From positions 1 to 64,000 of the forward strand of contig NZ_FYDX01000011.1 of NCBI RefSeq assembly GCF_900187455.1: a stretch of 64,000 nucleotides of DNA, written 5' to 3'. How positions within the stretch are numbered: the stretch's first letter is position 1; every line of letters begins with the position of its first letter. This document shows, piece after piece, positions 17,105-25,833 of this stretch. A model generated the notes under the pieces. It made no database searches. It saw nothing but the letters and a program-made list of their open reading frames with translations, and was not told the origin of the DNA. The stretch comes from Pseudomonas sp. Irchel 3E13. Its GTDB lineage: Bacteria; Pseudomonadota; Gammaproteobacteria; Pseudomonadales; Pseudomonadaceae. Position numbers and translations under genes: made by a program.

Positions 17105-17463
17105 CCGCTCCGGTATTGCCGTTCTGGCTGGAAGTAGTGACCGCCGCGCTGATCCTGACCAGCGCCCTGTTCGCCCTGACCGGTGCCATCGGGCTGTTGC
17201 GCCTGAAGGACTTTTTCCAGCGCATGCATCCGCCGGCGCTGGCCTCGACCCTGGGCGCCTGGTGCGTGTCGCTGGCGTCGATCCTGTATTTCTCGGGGCT
17301 CAAGGAAACGCCGGTGCTGCATGCCTGGCTGATCCCGATCCTGCTGTCGATCACCGTGCCGGTGACCACCCTGCTGCTGGCCCGCACCGCGCTGTTTCGC
17401 AAGCGCATGGCCGGCGAGGACGTACCTGATGAAGTCAGCGGCAGCCCCGAAAAGGATTATTGA
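17101..17463 (+). CDS. shaG: antiporter subunit G (MrpG)
   Basis: A 120-residue, three-helix subunit and the last gene of the operon. GLLRLKDFFQRMHPPALASTLG is close to the MrpG signature (Arg-Leu-x-Asp-x-x-x-Arg-x-His). Its 3' end overlaps by seven bases the end of the convergent 66-codon gene. No terminator hairpin follows, so antisense read-through in either direction is likely. Confidence 0.92.
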   Translation: MTAPVLPFWLEVVTAALILTSALFALTGAIGLLRLKDFFQRMHPPALASTLGAWCVSLASILYFSGLKETPVLHAWLIPILLSITVPVTTLLLARTALFRKRMAGEDVPDEVSGSPEKDY

Positions 17464-17657
17464 GGCGACTGCTCGCTCAGGCGTTGCAGCTCGCGCCTGA
17501 CCATGGCCGCGTACTCCGCCGGCTCAAGCTGGTAAAGCTGCCCGGCGACCCAGCTCAGCCACTGCCCTTTCAACTCATCGCGGCGCGCCAGCCACTGGCG
17601 TGCCTGCGCTTCGGCGCGCGGTTGATGGCTGGCGTGGAATTCACGCCGTCCGCTCAC
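17457..17657 (-). CDS. conserved hypothetical small protein
   Basis: A 66-residue, highly charged, helix-prone protein (many Arg, Glu and Gln; no signal peptide or membrane segment). The start is GTG in a GTGA overlap with the stop of the preceding 155-residue gene, and AAGG lies about eight bases upstream, so it is probably translated by coupling. Several Trp residues (QWLARR, QWLSWVAG) suggest a folded helical bundle or partner-binding helix. Function unknown. Confidence 0.6.
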   Translation of the reverse strand: MSGRREFHASHQPRAEAQARQWLARRDELKGQWLSWVAGQLYQLEPAEYAAMVRRELQRLSEQSPQ

Positions 17658-18121
17658 TCGCTGGCCTTGAAGGTCAGCTCGCCCTTGCGCCACTTGGCGG
17701 CCTTGGCGGTGGCGGCCTTGAGCACCTTCGACAGACCTTCTTCAATGCGCTCGTTAGCGGCGAACACCATCACCACGCCCTTGCCCTCGCGAAAGACGAT
17801 GCCGTTGCCTTCCGGCACGCTGACAAAGGCGTACTCGCCCAGGCCATAGATGGTCAGCTTGATTTCACGGAAACGGATTTCGAACTTGCCGCCCTCACGG
17901 CTCGGCAGCACGGCAGCGCGGAAGTGGTCGCCGACTTTCAGCTCCAGGCGCTGCTTGTCGTCCACCACCAGCGACTCTTCGGTGTCGATCTCGGCCATGT
18001 AAAGGCCTTCGGGGCTCTGCTCGGTGACATAGACGTAACGCGACTGGAACAGCTTGACCAGTTTGCCGCGAAGGTCGCCCAGCACGAACAGGGCATGCAT
18101 ATCGAGATTGCTGACTGCCAA
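17654..18121 (-). CDS. conserved hypothetical protein of Pseudomonas
   Basis: A 155-residue soluble, mostly beta protein followed by a helical basic tail. The frame is open to 18226, but the best start is TTG at 18121, preceded by GAGGAG at six bases. No known catalytic motif is visible. The internal rhythm of short strands (SRYVYVTEQSPEGLYMAEID) is compatible with a PilZ- or OB-like barrel, but this is only a guess. It is first in a two-gene unit with the small protein downstream. Confidence 0.65.
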   Translation of the reverse strand: MAVSNLDMHALFVLGDLRGKLVKLFQSRYVYVTEQSPEGLYMAEIDTEESLVVDDKQRLELKVGDHFRAAVLPSREGGKFEIRFREIKLTIYGLGEYAFVSVPEGNGIVFREGKGVVMVFAANERIEEGLSKVLKAATAKAAKWRKGELTFKASE

Positions 18122-18429
18122 TGAAAACTCCTCAAAAACCGGTATCACACAGGCGCACGGGTAAAAGACTCCCACGGGTACGCCGTTCTTCAATTCGAAG
18201 TCGGAAAGACTAGTGATTTGGAACAAAAAAGTAGCGGCTTTTTGGCGTTTCGCACTGCGGGAAAACGCACTATTCCATGCCAGCTATTGCCCGGCGACGA
18301 ACTAACCAGGGAATTTTCCTCTGGGCCGGAACACACTTTCTGACAGCCACTAAGGAAAGAAATGCGGTGACTGTAAGAACAGGGAAGGGAATATGCCCGA
18401 AAACACGGAAATCCGTCGAGGCTTTTTGA
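18122..18429. other. intergenic region upstream of the 155-residue protein gene
   Basis: About 300 bases between the start of the 155-residue protein gene and the hairpin beyond the chemoreceptor gene. It should hold the minus-strand promoter of the two-gene unit. No convincing -35/-10 pair, RNA gene or further coding frame was recognised. Confidence 0.4.
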
Positions 18430-18514
18430 GCGACAAGCAACACGCGACAAGCCACAAGAGAACGCCTCGTGCGCCGAGGCTTCCTCTTGTGGCTTGTCGC
18501 TTGAAGCTTGTCGC
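18430..18514. repeat. large nested hairpin 3' of the chemoreceptor gene
   Basis: Nested perfect arms: 18430-18438 with 18506-18514 (9 bp), 18444-18460 with 18484-18500 (17 bp) and 18464-18469 with 18475-18480 (6 bp), separated by small symmetric internal loops. The element begins three bases after the minus-strand TAA of the chemoreceptor gene, so it forms the 3' end of that mRNA. It lacks a clear T-tract and resembles a palindromic repeat element of fluorescent pseudomonads more than a simple terminator. Confidence 0.7.
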
Positions 18515-18516
18515 GG

Positions 18517-20121
18517 TTAAGGCATCTTCTCCGGCCGGTAGCCCAGCCGCAGTCCACCCCAATGGCGGCCATCGACCTTGATCGGCACCGACAGGTCGTG
18601 CATCAGCTCGCCGGTATCGCGGGTGTAGGTCTGCAACAACACCCGCTGCTGATGGCTGCCGCAGCGAATGCCGGTGCGGTCATCGAACTTGCGTTTACTG
18701 CGGTTATGCGCGGTGTCCGTGGCTTCGTCGCCGGTCAGCGGCTGGTTGAAGGCGTTGTTGTGGGTCGGCACATAGCCCTGCTGGGTACAGGCGATCGCAT
18801 AGATCAGGCCTTCGTGCTCGCGCAGCAGCGGTTCCTGGATACCCGGCAAGATCTGATCGGTGTAGTGATCGAAGCGGGTGCGGTAACGCGCCGGGCGGGT
18901 GCCGGGCAACATCTGGTACTGGCGGTCGAACAGATCGTCGTGGGTGATGCGGCCTTCGCGGACATCCGCCTCGAAGCGCTCGCCAATCTGCTGCGCGCCA
19001 CGCAGGGCGAGGTCGAACACCCGCTGGTGGTACTCGTCCAGGCCCACCTCGGCCAGGCGCTCGCTGATGCTTTCGGCCTGCCCTTCCATCTGCACCGCCG
19101 CCTGGGCCAGGCGCTGGGTTTGCTGGTCGCTGGCGGCCAGGTCGCTGCGCATCTGCTCGACAGCCTGGAACAGGCTGTCCAGTTGGGTGCGGGTCGATTC
19201 GGTGCCGCCGGCGATCTCGGTGATCTGGTCTTCGACGCCCGCCGCCAGCCCGGCGATGGAGTCCAGTTGCTCACCGGTGTGTTCGACCTGGCCGACGCCG
19301 CTGTGCAGGTCGTCGGAGAGCTGGCGAATCTGCTCCACCACCTGGGCGGTGCGCTGCTGGATCTCGGCGACCATCAGACCGACTTCCTCGGTGGCCGTGG
19401 CGGTGCGTCCGGCGAGACCGCGTACTTCGTCGGCGACCACGGCGAAACCGCGGCCATGCTCACCGGCACGGGCAGCTTCGATTGCGGCATTGAGCGCCAG
19501 CAGGTTGGTCTGGCTGGCGATGGCCTGGATCACCAGAGTGACGCGGGCGATGTCTTCGCTGCGCTGGTGCAGCGCCTCGATCAACTCACGGCTCTGGTTG
19601 GCCCGGGCGCTGAGTTGGTGCATCAACTGGATCGACTCGGCCAGCACGGTACGGCCGGCGGCGCTGCTCTCGTGAGCCTGTTGCGCGGCGACCAGCGCCT
19701 CGCGGCTGAGCTTCGACGTGACTTTCTCGGTGCCGATCATGACCTCGGCGCTGCTGACGATGCGCGCCGCCGAGGCCAGTTGCGATTGCAGTTTCTCGGC
19801 CAGTTGCTTGACCGAATAGGCCACGCCCGCGGCGGACAAGGCGTTGTGGCTGGTGCTCTGGGCCAGGTCGCGGGTCAGGTCGGCGAGCGGATCGCTCACC
19901 GCAACCGGCGCCGGGCGCGGGCGGCTGCGCAGGTGTGGCAGCCACAGGGCCAACAAGGCCAACGGCAGGCAGAACCAGAATGAAATACCGGCAAAGGCCA
20001 TGGCCGCCAGCACCACCACCAATACCAGGCTTTGCAGCAACGTGCCGGACCAGCCGCGCGCCACCTTCGTTGACGGGTCTGGTTGTGCCAGGCTGGCTGG
20101 CAGAGATCCTTCTCGCATCAT
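18517..20121 (-). CDS. methyl-accepting chemotaxis-like protein with C-terminal domain
   Basis: A 534-residue protein. Two hydrophobic helices (about residues 28-62) are followed by a coiled-coil MCP signalling domain (about 120-330) with the hairpin core around NLLALNAAIEAARAGEHGRG. After this comes an extra C-terminal domain (about 400-534) with HYTDQILPGIQEP, RFDDRTG, YTRDTGELMHDLSVPI and GRHWGGLRLGY, a Cache-like pattern. The sensor therefore appears to lie after the signalling hairpin, the reverse of classical receptors. The start at 20121 has GGAG eight bases upstream; the frame is open to 20319 without supporting signals. Confidence 0.85.
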   Translation of the reverse strand: MMREGSLPASLAQPDPSTKVARGWSGTLLQSLVLVVVLAAMAFAGISFWFCLPLALLALWLPHLRSRPRPAPVAVSDPLADLTRDLAQSTSHNALSAAGVAYSVKQLAEKLQSQLASAARIVSSAEVMIGTEKVTSKLSREALVAAQQAHESSAAGRTVLAESIQLMHQLSARANQSRELIEALHQRSEDIARVTLVIQAIASQTNLLALNAAIEAARAGEHGRGFAVVADEVRGLAGRTATATEEVGLMVAEIQQRTAQVVEQIRQLSDDLHSGVGQVEHTGEQLDSIAGLAAGVEDQITEIAGGTESTRTQLDSLFQAVEQMRSDLAASDQQTQRLAQAAVQMEGQAESISERLAEVGLDEYHQRVFDLALRGAQQIGERFEADVREGRITHDDLFDRQYQMLPGTRPARYRTRFDHYTDQILPGIQEPLLREHEGLIYAIACTQQGYVPTHNNAFNQPLTGDEATDTAHNRSKRKFDDRTGIRCGSHQQRVLLQTYTRDTGELMHDLSVPIKVDGRHWGGLRLGYRPEKMP

Positions 20122-20282
20122 GACTCTGGCTCCGCTTGTTATTGTGGAGTCATTAAACGCCACTACAACGCCATTAGCCATGCTTCCTTGGGCGTAAGCC
20201 GACCCGGCCTTGATGCAGGACAATTTCTGTTCTGAGGGGCGAAGTCTGTTGTGGGAGCTCACAGCGCAGGGCCCCCAAACAA

Positions 20283-20309
20283 AAACCCCGGACACATGGC
20301 CCGGGGTTT
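20283..20309. terminator. intrinsic terminator of the DksA/TraR-like gene
   Basis: A 9-bp perfect stem, AAACCCCGG (20283-20291) with CCGGGGTTT (20301-20309). Read on the minus strand it is followed by a run of T, and it lies just past the stop of the DksA/TraR-like gene. Confidence 0.85.
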
Positions 20310-20329
20310 CAGCTAACAACAGCGCGGAA

Positions 20330-20734
20330 TCAGACCTGACGCTGGTGCTTGTCCAGTTGCTCGTGGCGCTCCTGCGCCTCGATGCAGTACTTGGTGGTGG
20401 GGCTGATCAACAGCCGCTTGAGGCCAATCGGCTCACCGCTGTCATCGCACCAGCCAAAGCTGTCGTCGGCGATGCGGCCCAGGGCCATTTCCAGTTGTGG
20501 CAGCAGACGCTGATCACGCTCGATGGCGTTGACCAGCCAGTGGCGCTCTTCTTCGACCGAGGCGGCATCGGCAGGATCGGCAGGCGAGTCCAGGCTTTCG
20601 ATGGTTACACGGCTTTGCTCGATGCGCTCGTGGGTCTCAACCTTCATCGTCTGCAGCAGCTCGGTGAAGAACGCCTGTTGCTCGGCATTCATGTAGTCAT
20701 CGGCCGGCATGGCCAGCAACTTTTCCTTTGTCAT
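20330..20734 (-). CDS. DksA/TraR-family protein with incomplete zinc site
   Basis: A 134-residue DksA-superfamily protein. DksA binds in the RNA polymerase secondary channel and potentiates ppGpp. The coiled-coil region (VEEERHWLVNAIERDQRLL, LEMALGRIADDSFGWC) is present. The usual Cys4 zinc ribbon (CxxC...CxxC) is reduced to CDDS and CIEA, so two of four cysteines are lost, like zinc-independent DksA paralogues such as DksA2. The neighbourhood lacks the cobW/zur genes typical of DksA2, so orthology is left open. The true start is ATG at 20734; the open frame to 20833 lacks family similarity. Confidence 0.85.
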   Translation of the reverse strand: MTKEKLLAMPADDYMNAEQQAFFTELLQTMKVETHERIEQSRVTIESLDSPADPADAASVEEERHWLVNAIERDQRLLPQLEMALGRIADDSFGWCDDSGEPIGLKRLLISPTTKYCIEAQERHEQLDKHQRQV

Positions 20735-20988
20735 TGATTTCTCTAATAAAAAATTACGTGCATTTAGACGAATCGGGTGCCGTGGTGGCCGTGCCACCGC
20801 AGCGGAATTCTTCAAGCACCAATTGGTACTCAATTTACAGGGGGCGGCAGTCTAAGGCCGAGCCTCGTGACGGGCAACAGAAATGACTGTGGTTTTGTCC
20901 GAAAAGCCCCCGCCCCGGACAACTCTGGCGCCGGGGGCAGCGTTTATAGCAAATAACCCGTCGCCGCGTGAAGCACGGCAGTGCCCGC

Positions 20989-22656
20989 TTATCCGAGCAA
21001 TTGGCTTAAAACCGCACGCAACTTGCCGGGTTTCACCGGTTTATTGAGCAAGGGCGCGCCCAGTCGCTGCATCGCCCGGCGGCTCTGATCACTGCGATCA
21101 GCGGTGATCATCACCGCCGGAATCGCCGTGCCGAAGTGTCTGCGCAGGTCGCGCACGACTTCACATCCGGTAACACCATGATCGAGATGGAAGTCTGCCA
21201 GCACCAGCTCTGGCGCCCTGCCCTCCAGCACCTGCAAGGCCGCTTCGCGGTCGGTGGCGGTCAGCACTTCGCAACCCCATTGGCCGAGCAACGCGGCCAT
21301 GCTTTGCAGGATGCTGGTCTCGTTGTCCAGCACCAGCAGGCGCCGACCCGGCAGCGGATCGCCGAGGGCCGGCAGCGGCGCGCTGGGTGCGACCACCGGA
21401 CGCGGGGCTTCGCTGGATAGCGGCACGTCGATGCTGAAGACCGAACCGCGTCCCGGCCAGGAACGGACCCGCACCTGGCATTCGAGGATCCGCGCAATGC
21501 GGTCGACGATCGCCAGCCCCAGACCGACACCCTTGCGGTCGGCGGCGCGGCCGACATCCAGTTGGTTGAATTCGAGGAAGATCGAGTCCAGGCGATCGGC
21601 GGCGATGCCGCGGCCGGTGTCCCAGACTTCCAGGCGCAGCATCTGTCCGCGCCGCCGCGCGCCAAGAAGAATGCGGCCCTGTCCGGTGTAGCGGCAGGCA
21701 TTGCTGACGAAGTTGCGCAGGATCCGTGTCAACAGGCGGATATCGGTGCGGATCAACCAGCCGCCGCTGCGCACCCGCAGGCTCAGCCCGGCAGCTTCCG
21801 CCGCTGGCTGGAACTCCGAGGCCAATGGCACCAGCAGTTCGTCCAGGTGGTAGAGGTCAAGGTCCGGCTTGATCGCCGCCTGGTCGAGGCGGGAAATGTC
21901 CAGCAGGTCGGTGAGCAGGTCTTCGGCGCCTTCCAGCGCCTGATGGGCGCGCTCCACCAGCAGTTGCTCGGCGTCCGGCAGGCGGCGCTCGCGCAAGGTC
22001 GAGATCAGCAGCCGCGCGGCGTTGAGCGGTTGCAGCAAGTCGTGGCTGGCGGCGGCGAGGTATTTGTCCTTGCTGCGGTTGGCGGCCTGGGCGGCATCGC
22101 GGGCTTCCATCAGTTGGTTGGTGCGCTCGGCGACGCGCTGTTCCAGTTCGTCGTTGAGCTGCTGCAAACGGGCGTGGTGCTGCTTGCGCTCGGTGATGTC
22201 GGCGACGAAGCCTTCGACCACACCCTCCTCGTCCGGCCGCAGCAACAGGTTCATCAGCACGTCGATGCTGCTGCCGTCCTTGCGCTGCAACTGGGTTTCG
22301 TAGCCCAGCAGCGCCCGCTCGCGCTGCAGTTCCTGGGCGATGGCCATGAGTTCTTCCTGGCCGCCGACGAACAGGTGCCCGGCCAGGTCGGTGCGCGCCA
22401 GCAGCAATTGTTGCGGATCGGCATAGCCGAGCATCCGCGCCATCGCCGGGTTGGCCGCGCGCAGGCCGTCTTCGAGGCTGGCCTGGAAGATCCCGTGCAC
22501 GGCGTGCTCGAACAGCCAGGTGTAGCGGTTGCGCTCGGTTTCCAGCTCGTCGAGGCGCGCGGCCAGTTCCGGGTAGTGACTCTTGCGAACGGTGTGGTTG
22601 CTCAGGCCCAGCAGCCCGGCGAGGGCTTCGTCGCGAGGGTCAGAGGGCCTCGCCAT
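20989..22656 (-). CDS. ercS: hybrid sensor histidine kinase ErcS-like
   Basis: A 555-residue cytosolic hybrid kinase. A PAS domain (about residues 45-165, YTWLFEHAVHGIFQ) and a coiled coil precede HisKA with His205 (AAASHDLLQPLNA). The HATPase domain has WDTGRGIAADRLDSIF and GVGLGLAIVDR, and the receiver domain has Asp488 (LADFHL) and Lys in NKPVKPG. ATG at 22656 lies inside the end of ercA (17-base overlap), preceded by GAGG, so it is coupled to ercA. This arrangement matches ErcS/ErcA, which in P. aeruginosa regulate ethanol oxidation. It has no transmembrane helix, so the signal is probably intracellular. Confidence 0.87.
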   Translation of the reverse strand: MARPSDPRDEALAGLLGLSNHTVRKSHYPELAARLDELETERNRYTWLFEHAVHGIFQASLEDGLRAANPAMARMLGYADPQQLLLARTDLAGHLFVGGQEELMAIAQELQRERALLGYETQLQRKDGSSIDVLMNLLLRPDEEGVVEGFVADITERKQHHARLQQLNDELEQRVAERTNQLMEARDAAQAANRSKDKYLAAASHDLLQPLNAARLLISTLRERRLPDAEQLLVERAHQALEGAEDLLTDLLDISRLDQAAIKPDLDLYHLDELLVPLASEFQPAAEAAGLSLRVRSGGWLIRTDIRLLTRILRNFVSNACRYTGQGRILLGARRRGQMLRLEVWDTGRGIAADRLDSIFLEFNQLDVGRAADRKGVGLGLAIVDRIARILECQVRVRSWPGRGSVFSIDVPLSSEAPRPVVAPSAPLPALGDPLPGRRLLVLDNETSILQSMAALLGQWGCEVLTATDREAALQVLEGRAPELVLADFHLDHGVTGCEVVRDLRRHFGTAIPAVMITADRSDQSRRAMQRLGAPLLNKPVKPGKLRAVLSQLLG

Positions 22657-23803
22657 AGACCACCTCGACATCACGCTGGCTTGAGGTTCGGGGGTTGGTG
22701 AGGATGCACGGGTCGTCCATCGCATGCTGGGACAGGAACGGAATATCGCTGCCGTTGACCCCGTGCAAACCGAGGGTTTCGTGGAAGCCCACGGCGTGCT
22801 TGAAGGCGATCAGGTGTTCGACCAGACGCGTGCGGATCTGGTTGTGGCTGAGCCCGCGGCAGTCGATGCCGAGGGTCTCGGCGATCAGTTTGAAGCGGTC
22901 CGGCGCGGCGCTGTAGTTGAACGCCACCACATGCTCCACCAGCACCGCGTTGCACAGCCCGTGCGGCAGGTCGAGGAAGCCGCCGAGGCTGTGGGACATG
23001 GCGTGCACCGCGCCGAGGATCGCGTTGGAGAACGCCAGCCCGGCCTGCATGCTGCCGAGCATGATCGACTCGCGCAGTTTGATGTCGCTGGGGGTGGCGA
23101 TCATCTGCACCAGGTTGCCGTTGATCAGGCGCATGGCTTCCAGCGCATGGGTGTCGGTCAGTGGCCCGTGGCCGGTGGAAACGAAGGCTTCGATGGCGTG
23201 CACCAGCGCGTCGATGCCGGTACAGGCCGAGAGAAACGGGTCCATGCTCAGGGTGGTTTCCGGGTCGATCAACGACACGTCCGGCACCACCGCCTTGCTG
23301 ACGATGGAGAACTTCATGCGTTCTTGCTGGTTGGAGATGATCACGAACTGCGAGACGTCCGCCGAGGTGCCGGCGGTGGTCGGAATCAGGATCAGCGGCG
23401 GGCTCGGCACGCGGATGGTGTCGACCCCTTCGAATTCGAGAATGTGCCGGCCGTGGGCGACCACGATGCCGATGCCCTTGGCGCAGTCCATCGGGCTGCC
23501 GCCGCCGACGGCGACGATCACGTCGCACTGTTCGCTGCGGTAGCGCTCGGCGCCGTTCATCACTTCTTCGATACGCGGGTTGGGCGAGACGTCGCTGTAG
23601 AGGGTGTAGTCAATGCCCTGGCCCTGCAGGCTGGCTTCGATATCAGCGACCCAGCCGGCGGCGATCACGCCAGGGTCGCTGACCAGCAGGACCTTGCGTG
23701 CACCGAAGGTGCGGGCGTAGTTGGCGACGTGGTGGCGGCAGCCGGCGCCAAAGATGATTTCGGGGGAGACGAACTTACGCAACTGGCTCAGGTTCGGGCT
23801 CAT
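22640..23803 (-). CDS. ercA: iron-containing alcohol dehydrogenase-like regulator ErcA
   Basis: A 387-residue group III (Fe-dependent) alcohol dehydrogenase family protein. The NAD-binding loop VAVGGGSPMDCAKG and the metal-ligand segments DALVHAIEAF and DLPHGLCNAVLVEH are intact, so an active enzyme is possible. In P. aeruginosa ErcA is needed for the regulatory cascade of ethanol oxidation rather than for bulk catabolism. It lies between pqqA and the overlapping ercS. An A-rich Crc-type motif overlaps its ribosome-binding site. Confidence 0.9.
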   Translation of the reverse strand: MSPNLSQLRKFVSPEIIFGAGCRHHVANYARTFGARKVLLVSDPGVIAAGWVADIEASLQGQGIDYTLYSDVSPNPRIEEVMNGAERYRSEQCDVIVAVGGGSPMDCAKGIGIVVAHGRHILEFEGVDTIRVPSPPLILIPTTAGTSADVSQFVIISNQQERMKFSIVSKAVVPDVSLIDPETTLSMDPFLSACTGIDALVHAIEAFVSTGHGPLTDTHALEAMRLINGNLVQMIATPSDIKLRESIMLGSMQAGLAFSNAILGAVHAMSHSLGGFLDLPHGLCNAVLVEHVVAFNYSAAPDRFKLIAETLGIDCRGLSHNQIRTRLVEHLIAFKHAVGFHETLGLHGVNGSDIPFLSQHAMDDPCILTNPRTSSQRDVEVVYGEAL

Positions 23804-23811
23804 GCAACGCC

Positions 23812-23819
23812 TTCTTGTT
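23812..23819 (-). promoter_or_regulatory. candidate Hfq/Crc catabolite-repression site of ercA
   Basis: The minus strand reads AACAAGAA, an exact AAnAAnAA motif preceded by AAAAAG and overlapping the GAAGG ribosome-binding site of ercA. Hfq-Crc binding to such sites blocks translation when preferred carbon sources are present. Confidence 0.55.
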
Positions 23820-23883
23820 CTTTTTGGGATTGCGCCAGCCTAAAGCAAAGATGGGGGAATGCAATGCGATCATCGGAGCAGCT

Positions 23884-23912
23884 GCGTCGGCCGCTGGAGT
23901 ACCGGCCGACGC
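23884..23912. terminator. hairpin after pqqA
   Basis: A perfect 9-bp GC-rich stem (23884-23892 with 23904-23912), extendable by one T-A pair, lies eight bases past the pqqA stop. There is no T-tract, so it may stabilise or partly terminate the pqqA transcript and allow some read-through into ercA. Confidence 0.55.
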
Positions 23913-23920
23913 AAGAGGGA

Positions 23921-23992
23921 TCAACGGTTGGCGAAGTACATCGTCACTTCAAAACCAATACGCAGATCAGTGAACGCTGGCTTTTTCCACAT
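23921..23992 (-). CDS. pqqA: orphan coenzyme PQQ precursor peptide PqqA
   Basis: A 23-codon gene. The peptide ends TDLRIGFEVTMYFANR and begins MWKKPAF; Glu15 and Tyr19 give the Glu-x3-Tyr pair that PqqE cross-links to build pyrroloquinoline quinone. A GAGG ribosome-binding site lies about eight bases before the ATG. No pqqBCDE follows; the neighbours are ercA/ercS downstream and exaC upstream, all linked to PQQ-dependent alcohol oxidation. It is therefore an extra, stand-alone pqqA that may raise precursor supply when alcohols are used. Confidence 0.9.
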   Translation of the reverse strand: MWKKPAFTDLRIGFEVTMYFANR

Positions 23993-24103
23993 AGGTCCAT
24001 CCTCTTCTCGCACCACAGGATTGCGGCGCTTCTATTGATACACCGTTTCCGGTGGGGTTCGAATGCTACTTTGGAAGCGTTTTTGCCACAGTTATCCGGG
24101 CGA

Positions 24104-25624
<1,521 letters not shown>

Positions 25625-25833
25625 GGGGTAGGGCCTCTGCTGAGCGGCGCCTGTCGCTGATGACAGGCAGTGATTCGATCTTAGTCAGCCCGGCGGGCAT
25701 GACGAATCGGCCCTTGGCAGGGATCGGCTACTCATTTGGTAGTACTGCACGGGCCGCGAGCCGCCTGACGGATCTTTAGCGCCCTGGAGATCGGGCGCCG
25801 CGCGGGCGGCGCCCATTCCCCCCCGCCCTGCCT

